64,000 nt of DNA from an uncultured Planctomyces sp. (GCA_937904325.1 CALGTK010000187.1:17939-81938), one strand, 5' to 3'. Positions 53,059-62,728 are shown, numbered from the stretch's first letter. Notes: generated from the letters alone by a model not told the origin. Made by a program: numbers and translations.

Positions 53059-53411
53059 ACTCGTTCCTATGCTCTGCGTGGCAATGGACCTTGTGACGCT
53101 CCGCGTCTAATCAAGCTAAGGAATTGTCCGAAATAGCTTCGCAATTTCGATCTGAACGGCGATGTTTGTTGTTCCGTCAACCGGCGTTCACCCTCTCGCT
53201 TGCGAGAGGGTCGGCTTCCCAGAACCGGGTCGGGCTTTTGTCTCGTCCTCTCTCCGGCTCTGGGAAGCCGACTCTCCCAGAGGGAGAGTGAGCGAGTGTA
53301 TCTACAATCAGGGAAGTTATTGTGAACACGCCCCTTAGCGACCAATGCCAGCAGACCTGCCGGACGCAGAGCGTCCAATCCAGCGTTCCCACGCAGTGCG
53401 CAGGAACGAGT
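53059..53411. repeat. Palindromic composite repeat with inverted ends
   Basis: The ends are inverted copies of about 49 bases: ACTCGTTCCT ... GCGTCT (53059-53107) against the reverse complement of 53362-53411 (GGACGCAGAG ... AGGAACGAGT), alike over the whole length with scattered mismatches. In the middle is a cloverleaf-like palindrome: CCCTCTCGC/GCGAGAGGG (53191-53210), TCGGCTTCCCAGA (53211-53223) with perfect partner 53259-53271, and CTCTCCC/GGGAGAG (53272-53288). No open frame inside is credible. It resembles a MITE or an intergenic repeat family. It fills most of the 53021-53446 gap. Confidence 0.7.
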
Positions 53412-53446
53412 AACGCTCCATCCGCCTGATCGTTTGAAAGATTTCG

Positions 53447-54439
53447 ATGCCTATCGACTGGTCGCCTCTTGTTGAAATTATCAATTCGCACGAACGCTTT
53501 GTGTTATCGAGCCATGTTCGCCCCGATGCTGACGCGATTGGTTCTGAACTTGGCCTTGCATGCGCGCTGGAGTCGCTCGGCAAGAACGTGCGGATTGTCA
53601 ACCCGTCGGACGGATCAGCAAACATTGCGTTCCTCGATCCGGAAAAGCGTGCAACCAGGCTGGGCGATGGTATTACGGCCGATGAAGCTCGCGACACGGA
53701 TGTGCACATCGTTGTTGACACAAGTGCCTGGGTGCAGTTGCAGGATGTTGGCTCTGTTCTCAAAACGACCAGGGCGAAGCAGACGGTGGTTATCGATCAT
53801 CACGTCAGTTCGGACGATCTGGGCGCGATGGAGTTCAAGGAAACGACCGCAGCAGCCACTGGCGAGTTGATCTACGAACTCGCTCAATCTCTTGGAGCAA
53901 CGTTGGACGAACAAGCTGCCAATGCGCTTTATTGTGCCATCGCTACGGACACCGGATGGTTCAGATTTCCGTCGACAACCAGCCGAACGATGAGGATTGC
54001 GGGAGAGTTAATTGACCTGGGCGCGAAACCGCATGTACTTTATCGGTTGCTTTACGAGCAGCACTCGGCCGCTCGAATGCAGTTTTTCGGTCGAGTCCTC
54101 AGTCGAATGACCATCGAAACAGACGGGCGTCTTGCTTATCTGTCGGTAACTCAGAAGGATTTCAAAGAAACGGGAGCCGTTCCGGCGGATACAGAAGAAC
54201 TCGTCAATCAGTGTTTGAGGGTTGTTGGAGTCAAGGCGGCGTTCATTGCAATCGAGCAGCCAAATCAAACAATTAAAGTAAGTTTTCGAAGTCGATTGGA
54301 CACTAACGTGGCAGCCGTCGCCGAACAGTTCGGCGGTGGGGGTCATAAACAAGCCGCTGGAGCTGTCCTGCCTGCCCCTCTGGCAGAAGCTCTGGCAAAA
54401 GTCCTTCCACTCATGCGGCAGGTTGTTACTCCCGAGTGA
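53447..54439 (+). CDS. nrnA: DHH-family oligoribonuclease/pAp-phosphatase-like protein
   Basis: 330 aa. DHH motifs: SSHVRPDADAIGSELGL (DxD, about 27), VDTSAWVQ, VVIDHHVSSDD (DHH, about 107) and the DHHA1 GGGGHKQAAG near the C-terminus (about 285). This is the NrnA-type pattern; such proteins degrade short RNA and convert 3'-phosphoadenosine 5'-phosphate to AMP. The gene starts 36 bases after the palindromic element, with GAAAG six bases upstream of the ATG. Confidence 0.9.
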   Translation: MPIDWSPLVEIINSHERFVLSSHVRPDADAIGSELGLACALESLGKNVRIVNPSDGSANIAFLDPEKRATRLGDGITADEARDTDVHIVVDTSAWVQLQDVGSVLKTTRAKQTVVIDHHVSSDDLGAMEFKETTAAATGELIYELAQSLGATLDEQAANALYCAIATDTGWFRFPSTTSRTMRIAGELIDLGAKPHVLYRLLYEQHSAARMQFFGRVLSRMTIETDGRLAYLSVTQKDFKETGAVPADTEELVNQCLRVVGVKAAFIAIEQPNQTIKVSFRSRLDTNVAAVAEQFGGGGHKQAAGAVLPAPLAEALAKVLPLMRQVVTPE

Positions 54440-54610
54440 CTCCTGCTGTAACCAGCCTGAGCAGGCATCTTCAAAGTTGTCCGCTCAAAAACCAACCTGA
54501 CAGTCAACTTAAAACGTCGTCGTTCGGCGCATCGCCAATCTGTGGCATCGTCGCCGTTCCTGTTTGTTTATCGGTGTCGAATTTGCGACACCACTCACTG
54601 AGGTATCGGC

Positions 54611-55231
54611 ATGAGCGAAAACGAAAACGCCACACCTGACGCAGATGAACCGCCGCCAGTCGAAGCGTCCTGTTCGACAGATTGCTCTTCCGAAAATGAC
54701 CCCAGCATCGGGACTCCTCGTCGTAACTTCGTGGTCGAAATAATGGCTGCCGGAGTCGGGGCTCTGGTCGGAATCGTTCCGGCCGCGATCGGTGGTCTGT
54801 TTTTCCTTGATCCTCTTCTGCGGAAACGTGGCAAGGGTGAGGGCGATGGCTTTATCGAAACTGATTTGGTGCTGGATGCCCTTCCCGAAGATGGCACGCC
54901 TATTCGATACACCGTCCGCGATGACTTGATCAATGCGTGGAATATGTTTCCCGATCAGCCGATCGGTTCAGCGTGGCTGAGAAGAATCCAGGACCAGGTC
55001 CTTGCGTTTAACACGGTCTGCCCACACCTCGGTTGTGCTGTTGAGCATCGACCGAGTGAAGGCGACTTCTACTGCCCGTGCCATACCAGCGCGTTTGACA
55101 TGAATGGCGAGCCTCTCAATGTGATCCCGCCTCGAGCGATGGACACACTCGAAGCGGAAGTCCGCGACGGTCGCATCTGGCTGAAATATCAGGAATTCCG
55201 TGGAGCAACCAGCGAAAAGGTGCCCGTATGA
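54611..55231 (+). CDS. Rieske iron-sulfur protein of a cytochrome bc complex
   Basis: 206 aa. Cytoplasmic N-terminal tail of about 40 polar residues, then one membrane segment (AAGVGALVGIVPAAIGGLFF), then the Rieske fold with CPHLGCAVEH (about residue 137) and CPCHTSAFDMNG (about 155), the ligands of the 2Fe-2S cluster. It donates electrons from quinol to cytochrome c. The stop overlaps the cytochrome b start by four bases (ATGA), so the two are translationally coupled. GAGGT six bases upstream of the ATG. Confidence 0.93.
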   Translation: MSENENATPDADEPPPVEASCSTDCSSENDPSIGTPRRNFVVEIMAAGVGALVGIVPAAIGGLFFLDPLLRKRGKGEGDGFIETDLVLDALPEDGTPIRYTVRDDLINAWNMFPDQPIGSAWLRRIQDQVLAFNTVCPHLGCAVEHRPSEGDFYCPCHTSAFDMNGEPLNVIPPRAMDTLEAEVRDGRIWLKYQEFRGATSEKVPV

Positions 55232-57174
55232 TCCGCTCATTACTCGCATGGCTCGACAACAGAACCGGATGCAACGACCTGATCCACGAAGCGCTTTATG
55301 AAAAAGTGCCCGGTGGGGCTCGTTGGCGATACGTTTGGGGCAGCACGCTGGTGTTTACCTTCGTTCTGCAGATGATCACGGGAATCTTTCTGTGGACAGC
55401 GTACAGCCCCAGCGTTCAGACGGCCTGGGAAAGCGTGTACTACATTCAGGAAGTCATGTTCCTCGGCAAGATTGTGCGAGGCATGCACCACTTTGCCGCT
55501 CAGGCGATGATCGTCCTGCTGGCCATTCACTTGATTCAGGTAATCATCGACGGGGCTTACAAAGCGCCGCGTGAGATCAACTTCTGGCTGGGCCTGGTCC
55601 TGCTGAAAATCATTCTAGGCCTCAGCCTGACCGGCTATCTGCTGCCTTGGGACCAGAAAGGCTATTACGCGACGCAGGTCTCCACAAAAATAATGGGAGC
55701 AACACCGGTCATCGGTGCGCAGCTTCAGGAAGTTGTGCAGGGCGGTGCGCAGTACAACCACCACACACTAACCAGGTTCTTCGCGATGCATGCGGGGATC
55801 CTTCCTGGTTTGCTGATGGGATTTCTCGCCTTACACCTTTACGTCTTTCGGCGACACGGCCTCACAGTTCATCAACCTGAGAAAAAACCCGACACGACGT
55901 TTTGGCCTGACCAGGTCTTGAAGGACGGAGTTGCGTGCCTGGGAGTTCTGGCCGTTGTTTTGCTCTTTGCGATTTTCAAAGGCGCAGAACTCAGCCCTCC
56001 TGCCGACGCCGCAAAGGCGTACGCGGCGGCACGGCCGGAGTGGTACTTCCTCTTCCTGTTCCGATTCCTGAAGTTCGAATCAGTCGAGCATCTCGGCTTG
56101 GCCTTTGGAGCGATCTACGTTCCGGGTGCGCTGATGGGCATTCTCTTCATGATGCCCCTGACGGCAAAGATGAAGGCTGGACATCGCTTCAACGTGGCGT
56201 TCACCTGGCTGGTAACCTTCGGAATCGTCGTCCTCACAACCATGGCGTTCTACGAAGATGCGAATAACGAAGACCACCAGGCTGCCATTGCCGAGGCCGA
56301 ACGCGACGCTCACCGAATCAAAGAGCTCGCGAGCCGCCCGTCAATGATTCCTGTTGAAGGCGCCGTTTCACTGCTTCGTGAGGACCCGTTCACGCAAGGG
56401 CCAGTACTGTTTGCCAAGTACTGTGCAAGCTGCCATCGCTATGACGGTCACAATGGCCGTGGCGTTGTTCTCCGGGAAACAGATCAAGACACAAAGGAAG
56501 TCTCAATCTCCATTCCCGAAGCCACTGACCTGGCGAACTTCGGCAGTCGTGACTGGATGAAGTCGATCATCGTTGATTATGGAAAGCACTTTGCACCGCT
56601 CAAGAATGCACAATGGTATCCCGGTGCGGATGATGCCGAATTCAATCTCGATGTTTCTGAAATGGCAGAAGCATCTGAAGAATACGCTGAAGCGTTCAAA
56701 GCAGAAAAAAATGCTGGCGAGCTCAATGCTCTCGTCGAAGCTCTTGTTGCCATGCGAAACTGGAAAGGCGACGAAGACGTTATCGACTCCGCTCTGGTTA
56801 AACGTGGTCAGCAGATTCTCGATGGCGAACCGCTTGCAGATGGAAGTGAAATCTCATCCTGCATCGATTGCCATGACACGATTGGTTCCGATCTAGAAGT
56901 CACTGGCGAGGGGTATGGGTATCCGGATCTTGCTGAATATGGATCGGCCAAATGGTTGAAAGCCTTCATCAGTGATCCTGGATCAGACCAGTTCTACGGA
57001 GCGAAGAATCACATGCCGGCGTACGCAGATAAAATGAACGAGAGAGATCTTGACCTGCTCGTTCGCTGGATGACTGACGATTATCACGAGACCCACGTCG
57101 AAAATTATCCATCACGAATTACTGAAGTATTCGGTGCAGGTGCACAGCCTGCGTCACCGTCAGCTGACGAATAG
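55228..57174 (+). CDS. Cytochrome b fused to a two-haem cytochrome c
   Basis: 648 aa. Residues 1-370 are cytochrome b: haem-b histidines in IVRGMHHFAAQAM and the later FFAMHAGILPGLL and LALHLYVFRRHG, plus the quinone-site motif RPEWYFLFLFRFLKF (PEWY). N- and C-terminal b parts are joined in one chain. From about 395 there are two c-type haem sites, CASCH (about 398) and CIDCH (about 544), separated by a soluble region. So cytochrome b and a dihaem cytochrome c are one polypeptide. Works with the coupled Rieske protein in a quinol:cytochrome c oxidoreductase at the membrane. Confidence 0.93.
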   Translation: MIRSLLAWLDNRTGCNDLIHEALYEKVPGGARWRYVWGSTLVFTFVLQMITGIFLWTAYSPSVQTAWESVYYIQEVMFLGKIVRGMHHFAAQAMIVLLAIHLIQVIIDGAYKAPREINFWLGLVLLKIILGLSLTGYLLPWDQKGYYATQVSTKIMGATPVIGAQLQEVVQGGAQYNHHTLTRFFAMHAGILPGLLMGFLALHLYVFRRHGLTVHQPEKKPDTTFWPDQVLKDGVACLGVLAVVLLFAIFKGAELSPPADAAKAYAAARPEWYFLFLFRFLKFESVEHLGLAFGAIYVPGALMGILFMMPLTAKMKAGHRFNVAFTWLVTFGIVVLTTMAFYEDANNEDHQAAIAEAERDAHRIKELASRPSMIPVEGAVSLLREDPFTQGPVLFAKYCASCHRYDGHNGRGVVLRETDQDTKEVSISIPEATDLANFGSRDWMKSIIVDYGKHFAPLKNAQWYPGADDAEFNLDVSEMAEASEEYAEAFKAEKNAGELNALVEALVAMRNWKGDEDVIDSALVKRGQQILDGEPLADGSEISSCIDCHDTIGSDLEVTGEGYGYPDLAEYGSAKWLKAFISDPGSDQFYGAKNHMPAYADKMNERDLDLLVRWMTDDYHETHVENYPSRITEVFGAGAQPASPSADE

Positions 57175-57271
57175 ATTTGTGAGCCTGCAGGGTGCGCGCT
57201 GCTCACCAACATTTCTGGTCGGCAGTACCCGCCCTGCGTTTCAGGTAATTTCCTTTGCGTTTGATTAAAGA

Positions 57272-58576
57272 ATGTCCGAGCCAACAGAATCTGCGTCTCG
57301 ACAGCTGAAGCGTGTTGTTGGATTGCCCGGCGCAGTAACATTGGGGCTGGGATCGATTCTCGGGACGGGTGTCTTTGTAAGTCTGATGTTCGCTGTGCAG
57401 TTGGCCGGCGAGTGGGCCGTACTTTCGGTCGCGATCGCTGCTGGTCTGGCGATTTGTAACGGACTGAGCAGTGCTCAATTGGCTGCCAGCCATCCCGTCA
57501 GTGGCGGCGCCTACGAATACGGTTATCGCTTTTTGACGCCGATCCTGGGGTTCAACGCCGGGTGGATGTTTCTGATCGCCAAAGGAGCCAGCGCATCAAC
57601 GGCGGTCCTCGCCTTCGCTGAAGGTGTGCAATACCTGATACCATCTGCCAGGAATGTCGACACCCGAGTTCTAGCGGCAGTCATCATCGCCGCGATGACT
57701 GCCCTGGTACTGTCGGGTGTTCGCAGATCCGTTCGAGTTAACGGTATTATTGTTGGTCTCGTTCTGCTGGCACTTGGGACATTTTCGGTGTGCGCTTTGT
57801 CCACCGCGGTGACACTTCCGGAGTTCAACTCCGTATCGTTTTCTCTTCGAAACGTCTTTCACGCGGCCGCGCTTTCGTTTGTTGCCTATACCGGTTACGG
57901 CCGCGTCGCGACGATGAGCGAAGAAATTTTAGACCCGTCCCGCAACATTCCGCGAGCCGTCATTGCCACGCTCGCTGCCACGTTGGTTGTTTATTTAGTC
58001 GTCACGTTGGCGATCGTTGCCCTGATCGCTCCGATTCCGAACGCGGACTTCGGTAGTGCCGCGACTTCGCTTGGCCAACTACTGGATAATGATGGTCCAG
58101 CCAGTCCCATTGTGGTCTTATTGGTCCAAAGTGGAGCTCTGATCGCCATGATCGGAGTGTTTCTCAATCTGATCCTGGGACTTTCCCGAGTGGCCCTTGC
58201 CATGGCCCGTCGCCGTGATCTACCGGCATGGTTTGCGGAACTGAGCGCTAAAGGCGACTCGCCACACCGTGCTGTTCTGCTGATTGCGGTATTGATCTTC
58301 GTCCTGGCGTTGAGCGGGGACATCAAGCAAACGTGGTCAATCAGTGCGTTCGCAGTTTTGATCTACTACGCAACTGCCAACCTCTGCGCACTCCGTCAGC
58401 CGACTGAAGAACGACGATACCCGCGACTTGTTTCGCTCTGCGGGTTGACTGGCTGCCTGGGGCTCGTTCCCTTTGTAGATCCAAAAACGCTGGTCGCTGG
58501 TGTCGTGTTGATGATGGTCGGGCTGATCGTGAAGCTGGTCACCAGCTTCCAGAACCGAAAACACCCCGTTACCTGA
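57272..58576 (+). CDS. APC-family amino-acid permease
   Basis: 434 aa, about twelve membrane segments. Typical first-helix motif VVGLPGAVTLGLGSILGTGV, followed by HPVSGGAYEYGYRF and the seventh-helix-like YTGYGRVATMSEEI. Transports amino acids or polyamines with protons, substrate not fixed. The stop codon TGA (58574-58576) lies in the loop of the following hairpin. Located 97 bases after the cytochrome gene; not obviously part of the same operon. Confidence 0.9.
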   Translation: MSEPTESASRQLKRVVGLPGAVTLGLGSILGTGVFVSLMFAVQLAGEWAVLSVAIAAGLAICNGLSSAQLAASHPVSGGAYEYGYRFLTPILGFNAGWMFLIAKGASASTAVLAFAEGVQYLIPSARNVDTRVLAAVIIAAMTALVLSGVRRSVRVNGIIVGLVLLALGTFSVCALSTAVTLPEFNSVSFSLRNVFHAAALSFVAYTGYGRVATMSEEILDPSRNIPRAVIATLAATLVVYLVVTLAIVALIAPIPNADFGSAATSLGQLLDNDGPASPIVVLLVQSGALIAMIGVFLNLILGLSRVALAMARRRDLPAWFAELSAKGDSPHRAVLLIAVLIFVLALSGDIKQTWSISAFAVLIYYATANLCALRQPTEERRYPRLVSLCGLTGCLGLVPFVDPKTLVAGVVLMMVGLIVKLVTSFQNRKHPVT

Positions 58577-58638
58577 ATTCAGGACGGGGTGTAGCGGTGA
58601 GCTACGAAATGGTATGCCGGCGCTACGTCTGGCATACC
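58561..58638. terminator. Two hairpins between convergent genes
   Basis: ACACCCCGT (58561-58569) pairs with ACGGGGTGT (58584-58592) around an inner palindrome CCTGAATTCAGG; a second stem GGTATGCC (58611-58618) and GGCATACC (58631-58638) follows. There is no T-tract, so they are transcription-end structures only by position: the permease ends here and the minus-strand DUF1559 gene ends at 58656. Confidence 0.5.
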
Positions 58639-58655
58639 CGACGAGAACGTGTTGA

Positions 58656-59534
58656 TCAGAAGTCGACAGGAAGCGTGCCGTCTGCCCGTTTGCCAAGGCT
58701 CTCGTAGACCAGCTTGTCGATATTCTCACTAAGGAATCGAACTGAACCATCGCCGAGTGCAAACTGAGCACCACCGAAGTGCCAGCTACCAAATCCACCA
58801 ACGACCGCAGGATCACTCATACCGTCCGGTGTTTGATTGGATTGGTATAGCTTCTCCCGCGAATCGCGAATTGATGGAAGTTGGTTGGGCTCATGTCCTG
58901 TGTTTCTCAAGGACGTCCTGGTGCCGGACAACCAGTTGAGTTCCGCAGAGGACCAGACTTTTTCTCCAAAGAAGATTGTGTTTGTGCTGCCGTCTGGAAT
59001 ATCGCGATAGCGAACACGGCTGTTTAGATAAAACACACCCTCGTTGTCTTCAGCAATTTGAACCTCTGTCCCTCCATGGCAGCCAGCGTAACTTACAGCC
59101 CCTGTTGGTGAAGGAGAGCTGGGGCAAATCAAAACGCTCATCGACGCTTCGGTTATCTCTTCACTCTGGTCGTAGGCACCCTTCGAAAAATCTACCGCCA
59201 AAAAGAGAGGCGTCTGATCGAGATATGGCAAAAGCTGCACCGTCCAGCTCATGTGATACCCATCTGGCTCCGACACGATCGGTCCATCTGGATTCACCGT
59301 CCCCGGTGGCAGGACGCCGTGTGCCATTTCATAGTTCAACGTTGCCAGCGCGATCTGAGCCATGTTGTTTTTGCACTGTGAACGCCGTGCGGCTTCACGA
59401 GCCTGTTGCACGGCTGGAAGCAACAGCGAGATCAGGATGGCGATTATTGCAATGACAACCAACAGTTCGATCAGTGTAAAACCACGGCGGGCTGGATCGC
59501 CTTGTCGAAGCAACGGGCGGGAAATTCGTTTCAT
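58656..59534 (-). CDS. DUF1559 pseudopilin-like protein
   Basis: 292 aa. Type IV pilin-like prepilin motif GFTLIELLVVIAIIAILISL (cleavage before the Phe) preceded by RRQ-type basic residues, then [19 protein letters not shown], the DUF1559 start. C-terminus WHFGGAQFALGDGSVRFLSE is canonical. Start ATG at 59534 with AGGAG eight bases upstream. In known planctomycetes these proteins are extremely numerous. Here it sits at the end of an operon of type II secretion-like genes, which suggests that it is assembled as a pseudopilin. Confidence 0.9.
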   Translation of the reverse strand: MKRISRPLLRQGDPARRGFTLIELLVVIAIIAILISLLLPAVQQAREAARRSQCKNNMAQIALATLNYEMAHGVLPPGTVNPDGPIVSEPDGYHMSWTVQLLPYLDQTPLFLAVDFSKGAYDQSEEITEASMSVLICPSSPSPTGAVSYAGCHGGTEVQIAEDNEGVFYLNSRVRYRDIPDGSTNTIFFGEKVWSSAELNWLSGTRTSLRNTGHEPNQLPSIRDSREKLYQSNQTPDGMSDPAVVGGFGSWHFGGAQFALGDGSVRFLSENIDKLVYESLGKRADGTLPVDF

Positions 59535-59623
59535 TGGAAAACTCCTGTCGGAATAGTCGGCTGCAATGAATGCAGCCGTATTTACTCTTTGTGAATTCTG
59601 AGCGTCGTGAGGTTGAGTCTGAC

Positions 59624-60049
59624 TTACATTGAAATCGTGACCGATCGAGAAACTGTTGCCCGTTCGGCAGCGTCCGGAGGGTAGATAACAGTGATCAACG
59701 CTCGCCGTTCGTTTGTCTTTCCGTCGACGGCCTCGATCGAAATTTTCGCAACCGCATCGAATGTTTGGCCGAGCGACTCGGCGGCGATGTTCCACTCCTC
59801 GCCGTTGTATTCAGCGTTTGATTTTAACTCAGACGATGCTCGCACGACGGCAGACTGAAACAGCCACTCGGACTGAATCCGCAATTCGTTGTTCCGCACC
59901 ATGCTGCGTTGGAGCAAGGTTACTCGAACCAGCGCGGCTGCCGTCATTGACAACATGGCCAGGCTGACCATAAAGATCACGATGACGGTGCCTCTTCGCC
60001 CGTCGTGGCAACCATTCTTTGCGGTGGCTGGAACCAGAGTATGTTTCAT
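59624..60049 (-). CDS. Minor pseudopilin-like protein
   Basis: 141 aa. N-terminal hydrophobic segment VIVIFMVSLAMLSMTAAALV preceded by DGRRG, similar to PilX/GspK-type minor pilins (no glutamate at +5). The rest (SEWLFQSAVVRASSELKSNA and on) is a small globular domain. The start overlaps the stop of the preceding gene by four bases (ATGA), a mark of operon coupling. Exact type cannot be assigned. Confidence 0.6.
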   Translation of the reverse strand: MKHTLVPATAKNGCHDGRRGTVIVIFMVSLAMLSMTAAALVRVTLLQRSMVRNNELRIQSEWLFQSAVVRASSELKSNAEYNGEEWNIAAESLGQTFDAVAKISIEAVDGKTNERRALITVIYPPDAAERATVSRSVTISM

Positions 60050-60651
60050 GGTTGTTCTTCCGCAGACGTGACGCTGGCCAGGAATCGATGATCCAGACCT
60101 GCCGTTGCTACTGTGATATTTGACGGGCCGACGCCACCATTCGGAGTCGGAAGCGGTGTCACCTCTATCGATGCCACTGTTGCCGTGCCTGCCGTTCCGA
60201 CAGTCAGTGAAAACCGAGCGACGTTGTCAACAAATACGTACTGTTCACCCGGCAGCGATTGGATGGCCTGCGAATTGGTCGCGTCTTCAGATGACAGGCT
60301 CTGGCTAATTCGACGAATCTTCTCGCCGTCTGCCACCCAGGTGACTGGGCCGTCCGGTGTGATGAGTTCAAGCCGGTTGCCGTCCTCCGATTGTTTGACG
60401 GTGAGAGTCACGTGGACGTCCTGGCGAAAATTCCGGCTCAATTGAAGCCATGTTGACGTCTGGAACGCTCGTTCGATCATTCGCGATTCCTGACGGAACA
60501 TCTGGAACAACGATGTCGATGCAATCGTCATCAGAATGCTCATAATCGCCATGGTGACGACAACCTGGACTAACCAGCTTCCGCGACGGGATCGATGATG
60601 CTGTCGGCCTGAAACTATTGCTGACTGATTCAACGGGCGATGATTTTTCAC
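60046..60651 (-). CDS. Minor pseudopilin-like protein (PulJ/PilW type)
   Basis: 201 aa. N-terminal segment SWLVQVVVTMAIMSILMTIA after RRG; a glutamine stands where the usual +5 glutamate would be expected. The mature part has a hydrophobic N-terminal helix with aromatic residues (FQMFRQESRMIERAFQTST) and a beta-rich region, as in GspJ. GTG start at 60651 overlaps the previous stop (GTGA), and the end overlaps the next start. Confidence 0.6.
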   Translation of the reverse strand: MKNHRPLNQSAIVSGRQHHRSRRGSWLVQVVVTMAIMSILMTIASTSLFQMFRQESRMIERAFQTSTWLQLSRNFRQDVHVTLTVKQSEDGNRLELITPDGPVTWVADGEKIRRISQSLSSEDATNSQAIQSLPGEQYVFVDNVARFSLTVGTAGTATVASIEVTPLPTPNGGVGPSNITVATAGLDHRFLASVTSAEEQP

Positions 60652-61106
60652 TCAGCTTCCCCTTCCGACGCAGGCGGAAACCATGCTGTTAGCCGTTTCG
60701 GTTCAACATCCATCCCAGCGTCGTTTACCCAGGTGATTGCAAGAGTGACTCGCTGCAGGCCGTCTTCGGTTGGCTGTTTGACTGCAGTCAGTCTTGCGTC
60801 AGGAATCATGGCACCAGTTGATTCGGTGATCGAAAGAGACTTCAGTCGCTCGTCAGTGATCTGCGACGGCGGCAGAGCAGCCAATTGTTCCATTTGAGTT
60901 GCTAGTTCCTGATTGGCGAAAAGGTGTCGGTCACTGGTCAGCCTCGCGTCGCGAATCCATCGAAACATCGGGCCAACGCTAGTTAGAAATATTCCCAGCA
61001 GGACGGCACCAACGACCACTTCGACCATCAAGGCACCGGAACGGCGGACCGCCAGCCGTGTGGGCACGGGCAGTTTTAGGTTTCGATTGATTAGCGAATG
61101 ACGCAC
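60648..61106 (-). CDS. Minor pseudopilin-like protein (GspI/PilV type)
   Basis: 152 aa. Prepilin-like segment SGALMVEVVVGAVLLGIFLT with a glutamate in the right place for the pilin +5 position, after an RRSG processing site. Short C-terminal domain (ITESTGAMIPDARLTAVKQP and on). GTG start at 61106, 16 bases after the GspF gene upstream; end overlaps the next start. Confidence 0.6.
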   Translation of the reverse strand: MRHSLINRNLKLPVPTRLAVRRSGALMVEVVVGAVLLGIFLTSVGPMFRWIRDARLTSDRHLFANQELATQMEQLAALPPSQITDERLKSLSITESTGAMIPDARLTAVKQPTEDGLQRVTLAITWVNDAGMDVEPKRLTAWFPPASEGEAE

Positions 61107-61122
61107 AACAAGCCTCTCACGG

Positions 61123-62649
61123 TCAGGACAGGTCGTTCACAAGTTTCACGACGGGCAAAAACAACGCAATGCAGATCCAGCCGATCAACAGACCAATGGC
61201 AAGCACCGGAACGGGGCGAAAAAACTGCACGATCGTATCGATACGAAAGATGAAACGTTTCTCTCTGACGTCAGCAATCTCACGCAACGCCCAGGGAAGA
61301 TTGCCGGAGCGTTTCGCCGCTTCGATCAGCGTCAGATCACGCCGAGACAGGAAGCCCCTCTGTAGTAGAGATTTCCAGCAGTCTCCGCCCGATTCCGTCG
61401 CGACGTAAACCTGGCCAACTGACTCGGCAACGGTCGGTCGATGATATGAGTTGGCAATGGCGAGGAGACCGTCGGGAAGAGTTTTTCCTTTGTCCATCGT
61501 CCTGGCAAGGTGCCGCATGATCGGAGCCACGTCGTATCGCGGATAAAATATTTGAAAGAGCCCGCTGCGGACGTTCCGCCATCCGGCATGGTCGAATCTC
61601 AAGAGAACGATGACACCGATAAGTGAGAGTGTTAACAGAATGAACAATAACCAAACTCCGTTCTCACAAGCATAAATGAGCTTATCAGTAGCCCAGGGGA
61701 GTTCTGTGCCGAAGCCGTGAAAAATCGCCTTTAATTGCGGAACGATGAAGTACATGATGACCGTCATCACGCCCGCAATCACCCACGGATAACATGCCAG
61801 GTAGATCAACAGGCTACCGATCGATCCGGTACGAAATCGGTTCTTCATCCAGCTGAGTTCGGCGCTCGCACACTCGTTCAGAACTTCACTGAGCGTGCCG
61901 GTCTCGTCGCCTATTTTAATTGAAGCGACGACCCAACGTGGCAGTAGCCCGGGGACTCGCTCAAGAGCCAGTCCCAAAGGCCTGCCGGCATTCAAATAGA
62001 CAGCCAATTGTCTCAGTTGAACAGCATAAGAACCGGACCAGGTCGAGGCGTGATCCTGTACTTCCTGAGCGAGGTCGTGGCTGTTGCGAACACTCAGCGC
62101 CAGCAACCAAAGAAGCTGACCTTCACGAGCCCGTCGACTTTGCCAGAACATCAACGAAATCAGTGCGAAAAACAGCACCGAAAGGAAGAACAGCCCGAAG
62201 CTGAGGAACAGTGTCGTGATCGACACCGCCACGCCGAGGACTATCCAGAAAGTGATCCCGTACGTTCGTGACAACGGCTGTGGCACGAATGGAATGGCAT
62301 AGTCTTCGTCATCTGGCTCTGCCCGTAGCGATGCTCGAATCTTGAACAACGGCTTTGTGGCAAGGCTGAGAGCAATCCCGAGCACGGTATAGACAGGAAA
62401 GATGACGACGCCAATGTCACGGTCGCCGTGGGTCAGCAAGCCAACAGTCATCACCAGCCCGAACAGCGTACACAGGATCGACACGCCGAGGTTGACGACG
62501 ATCAAACGTGTCACTCGCCTGGCGAGCAAGCGAGCATTGTGTGCCGTTTTCATGTGCTGAAGATCCGTGGCACGGTATCGGCAAAAGCCGCACACCAGCA
62601 ACGGGATCAGCACGATGGCGATCAGGAATAAGAAATCTTCGAATCGCAC
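61123..62649 (-). CDS. GspF/PilC-type membrane protein, second of pair
   Basis: 508 aa. A leading hydrophobic part (residues 1-180, six or so segments such as FLFLIAIVLIPLLVCGF) precedes two T2SF-type regions: [34 protein letters not shown], then MDKGKTLPDGLLAIANSYHR and ALFLPVVKLVNDLS at the C-terminus. The extra N-terminal membrane region is not seen in GspF itself. GTG start at 62649. Inner-membrane platform of a type II secretion-like or pseudopilus system. Confidence 0.82.
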   Translation of the reverse strand: MRFEDFLFLIAIVLIPLLVCGFCRYRATDLQHMKTAHNARLLARRVTRLIVVNLGVSILCTLFGLVMTVGLLTHGDRDIGVVIFPVYTVLGIALSLATKPLFKIRASLRAEPDDEDYAIPFVPQPLSRTYGITFWIVLGVAVSITTLFLSFGLFFLSVLFFALISLMFWQSRRAREGQLLWLLALSVRNSHDLAQEVQDHASTWSGSYAVQLRQLAVYLNAGRPLGLALERVPGLLPRWVVASIKIGDETGTLSEVLNECASAELSWMKNRFRTGSIGSLLIYLACYPWVIAGVMTVIMYFIVPQLKAIFHGFGTELPWATDKLIYACENGVWLLFILLTLSLIGVIVLLRFDHAGWRNVRSGLFQIFYPRYDVAPIMRHLARTMDKGKTLPDGLLAIANSYHRPTVAESVGQVYVATESGGDCWKSLLQRGFLSRRDLTLIEAAKRSGNLPWALREIADVREKRFIFRIDTIVQFFRPVPVLAIGLLIGWICIALFLPVVKLVNDLS

Positions 62650-62728
62650 GGAAGCGACCTCGTTTTGAACGATGACGGGCTGCCGATTGCAGCTCAGTTT
62701 TCAGTTAGGTATTAACGACTAAGCAAAC

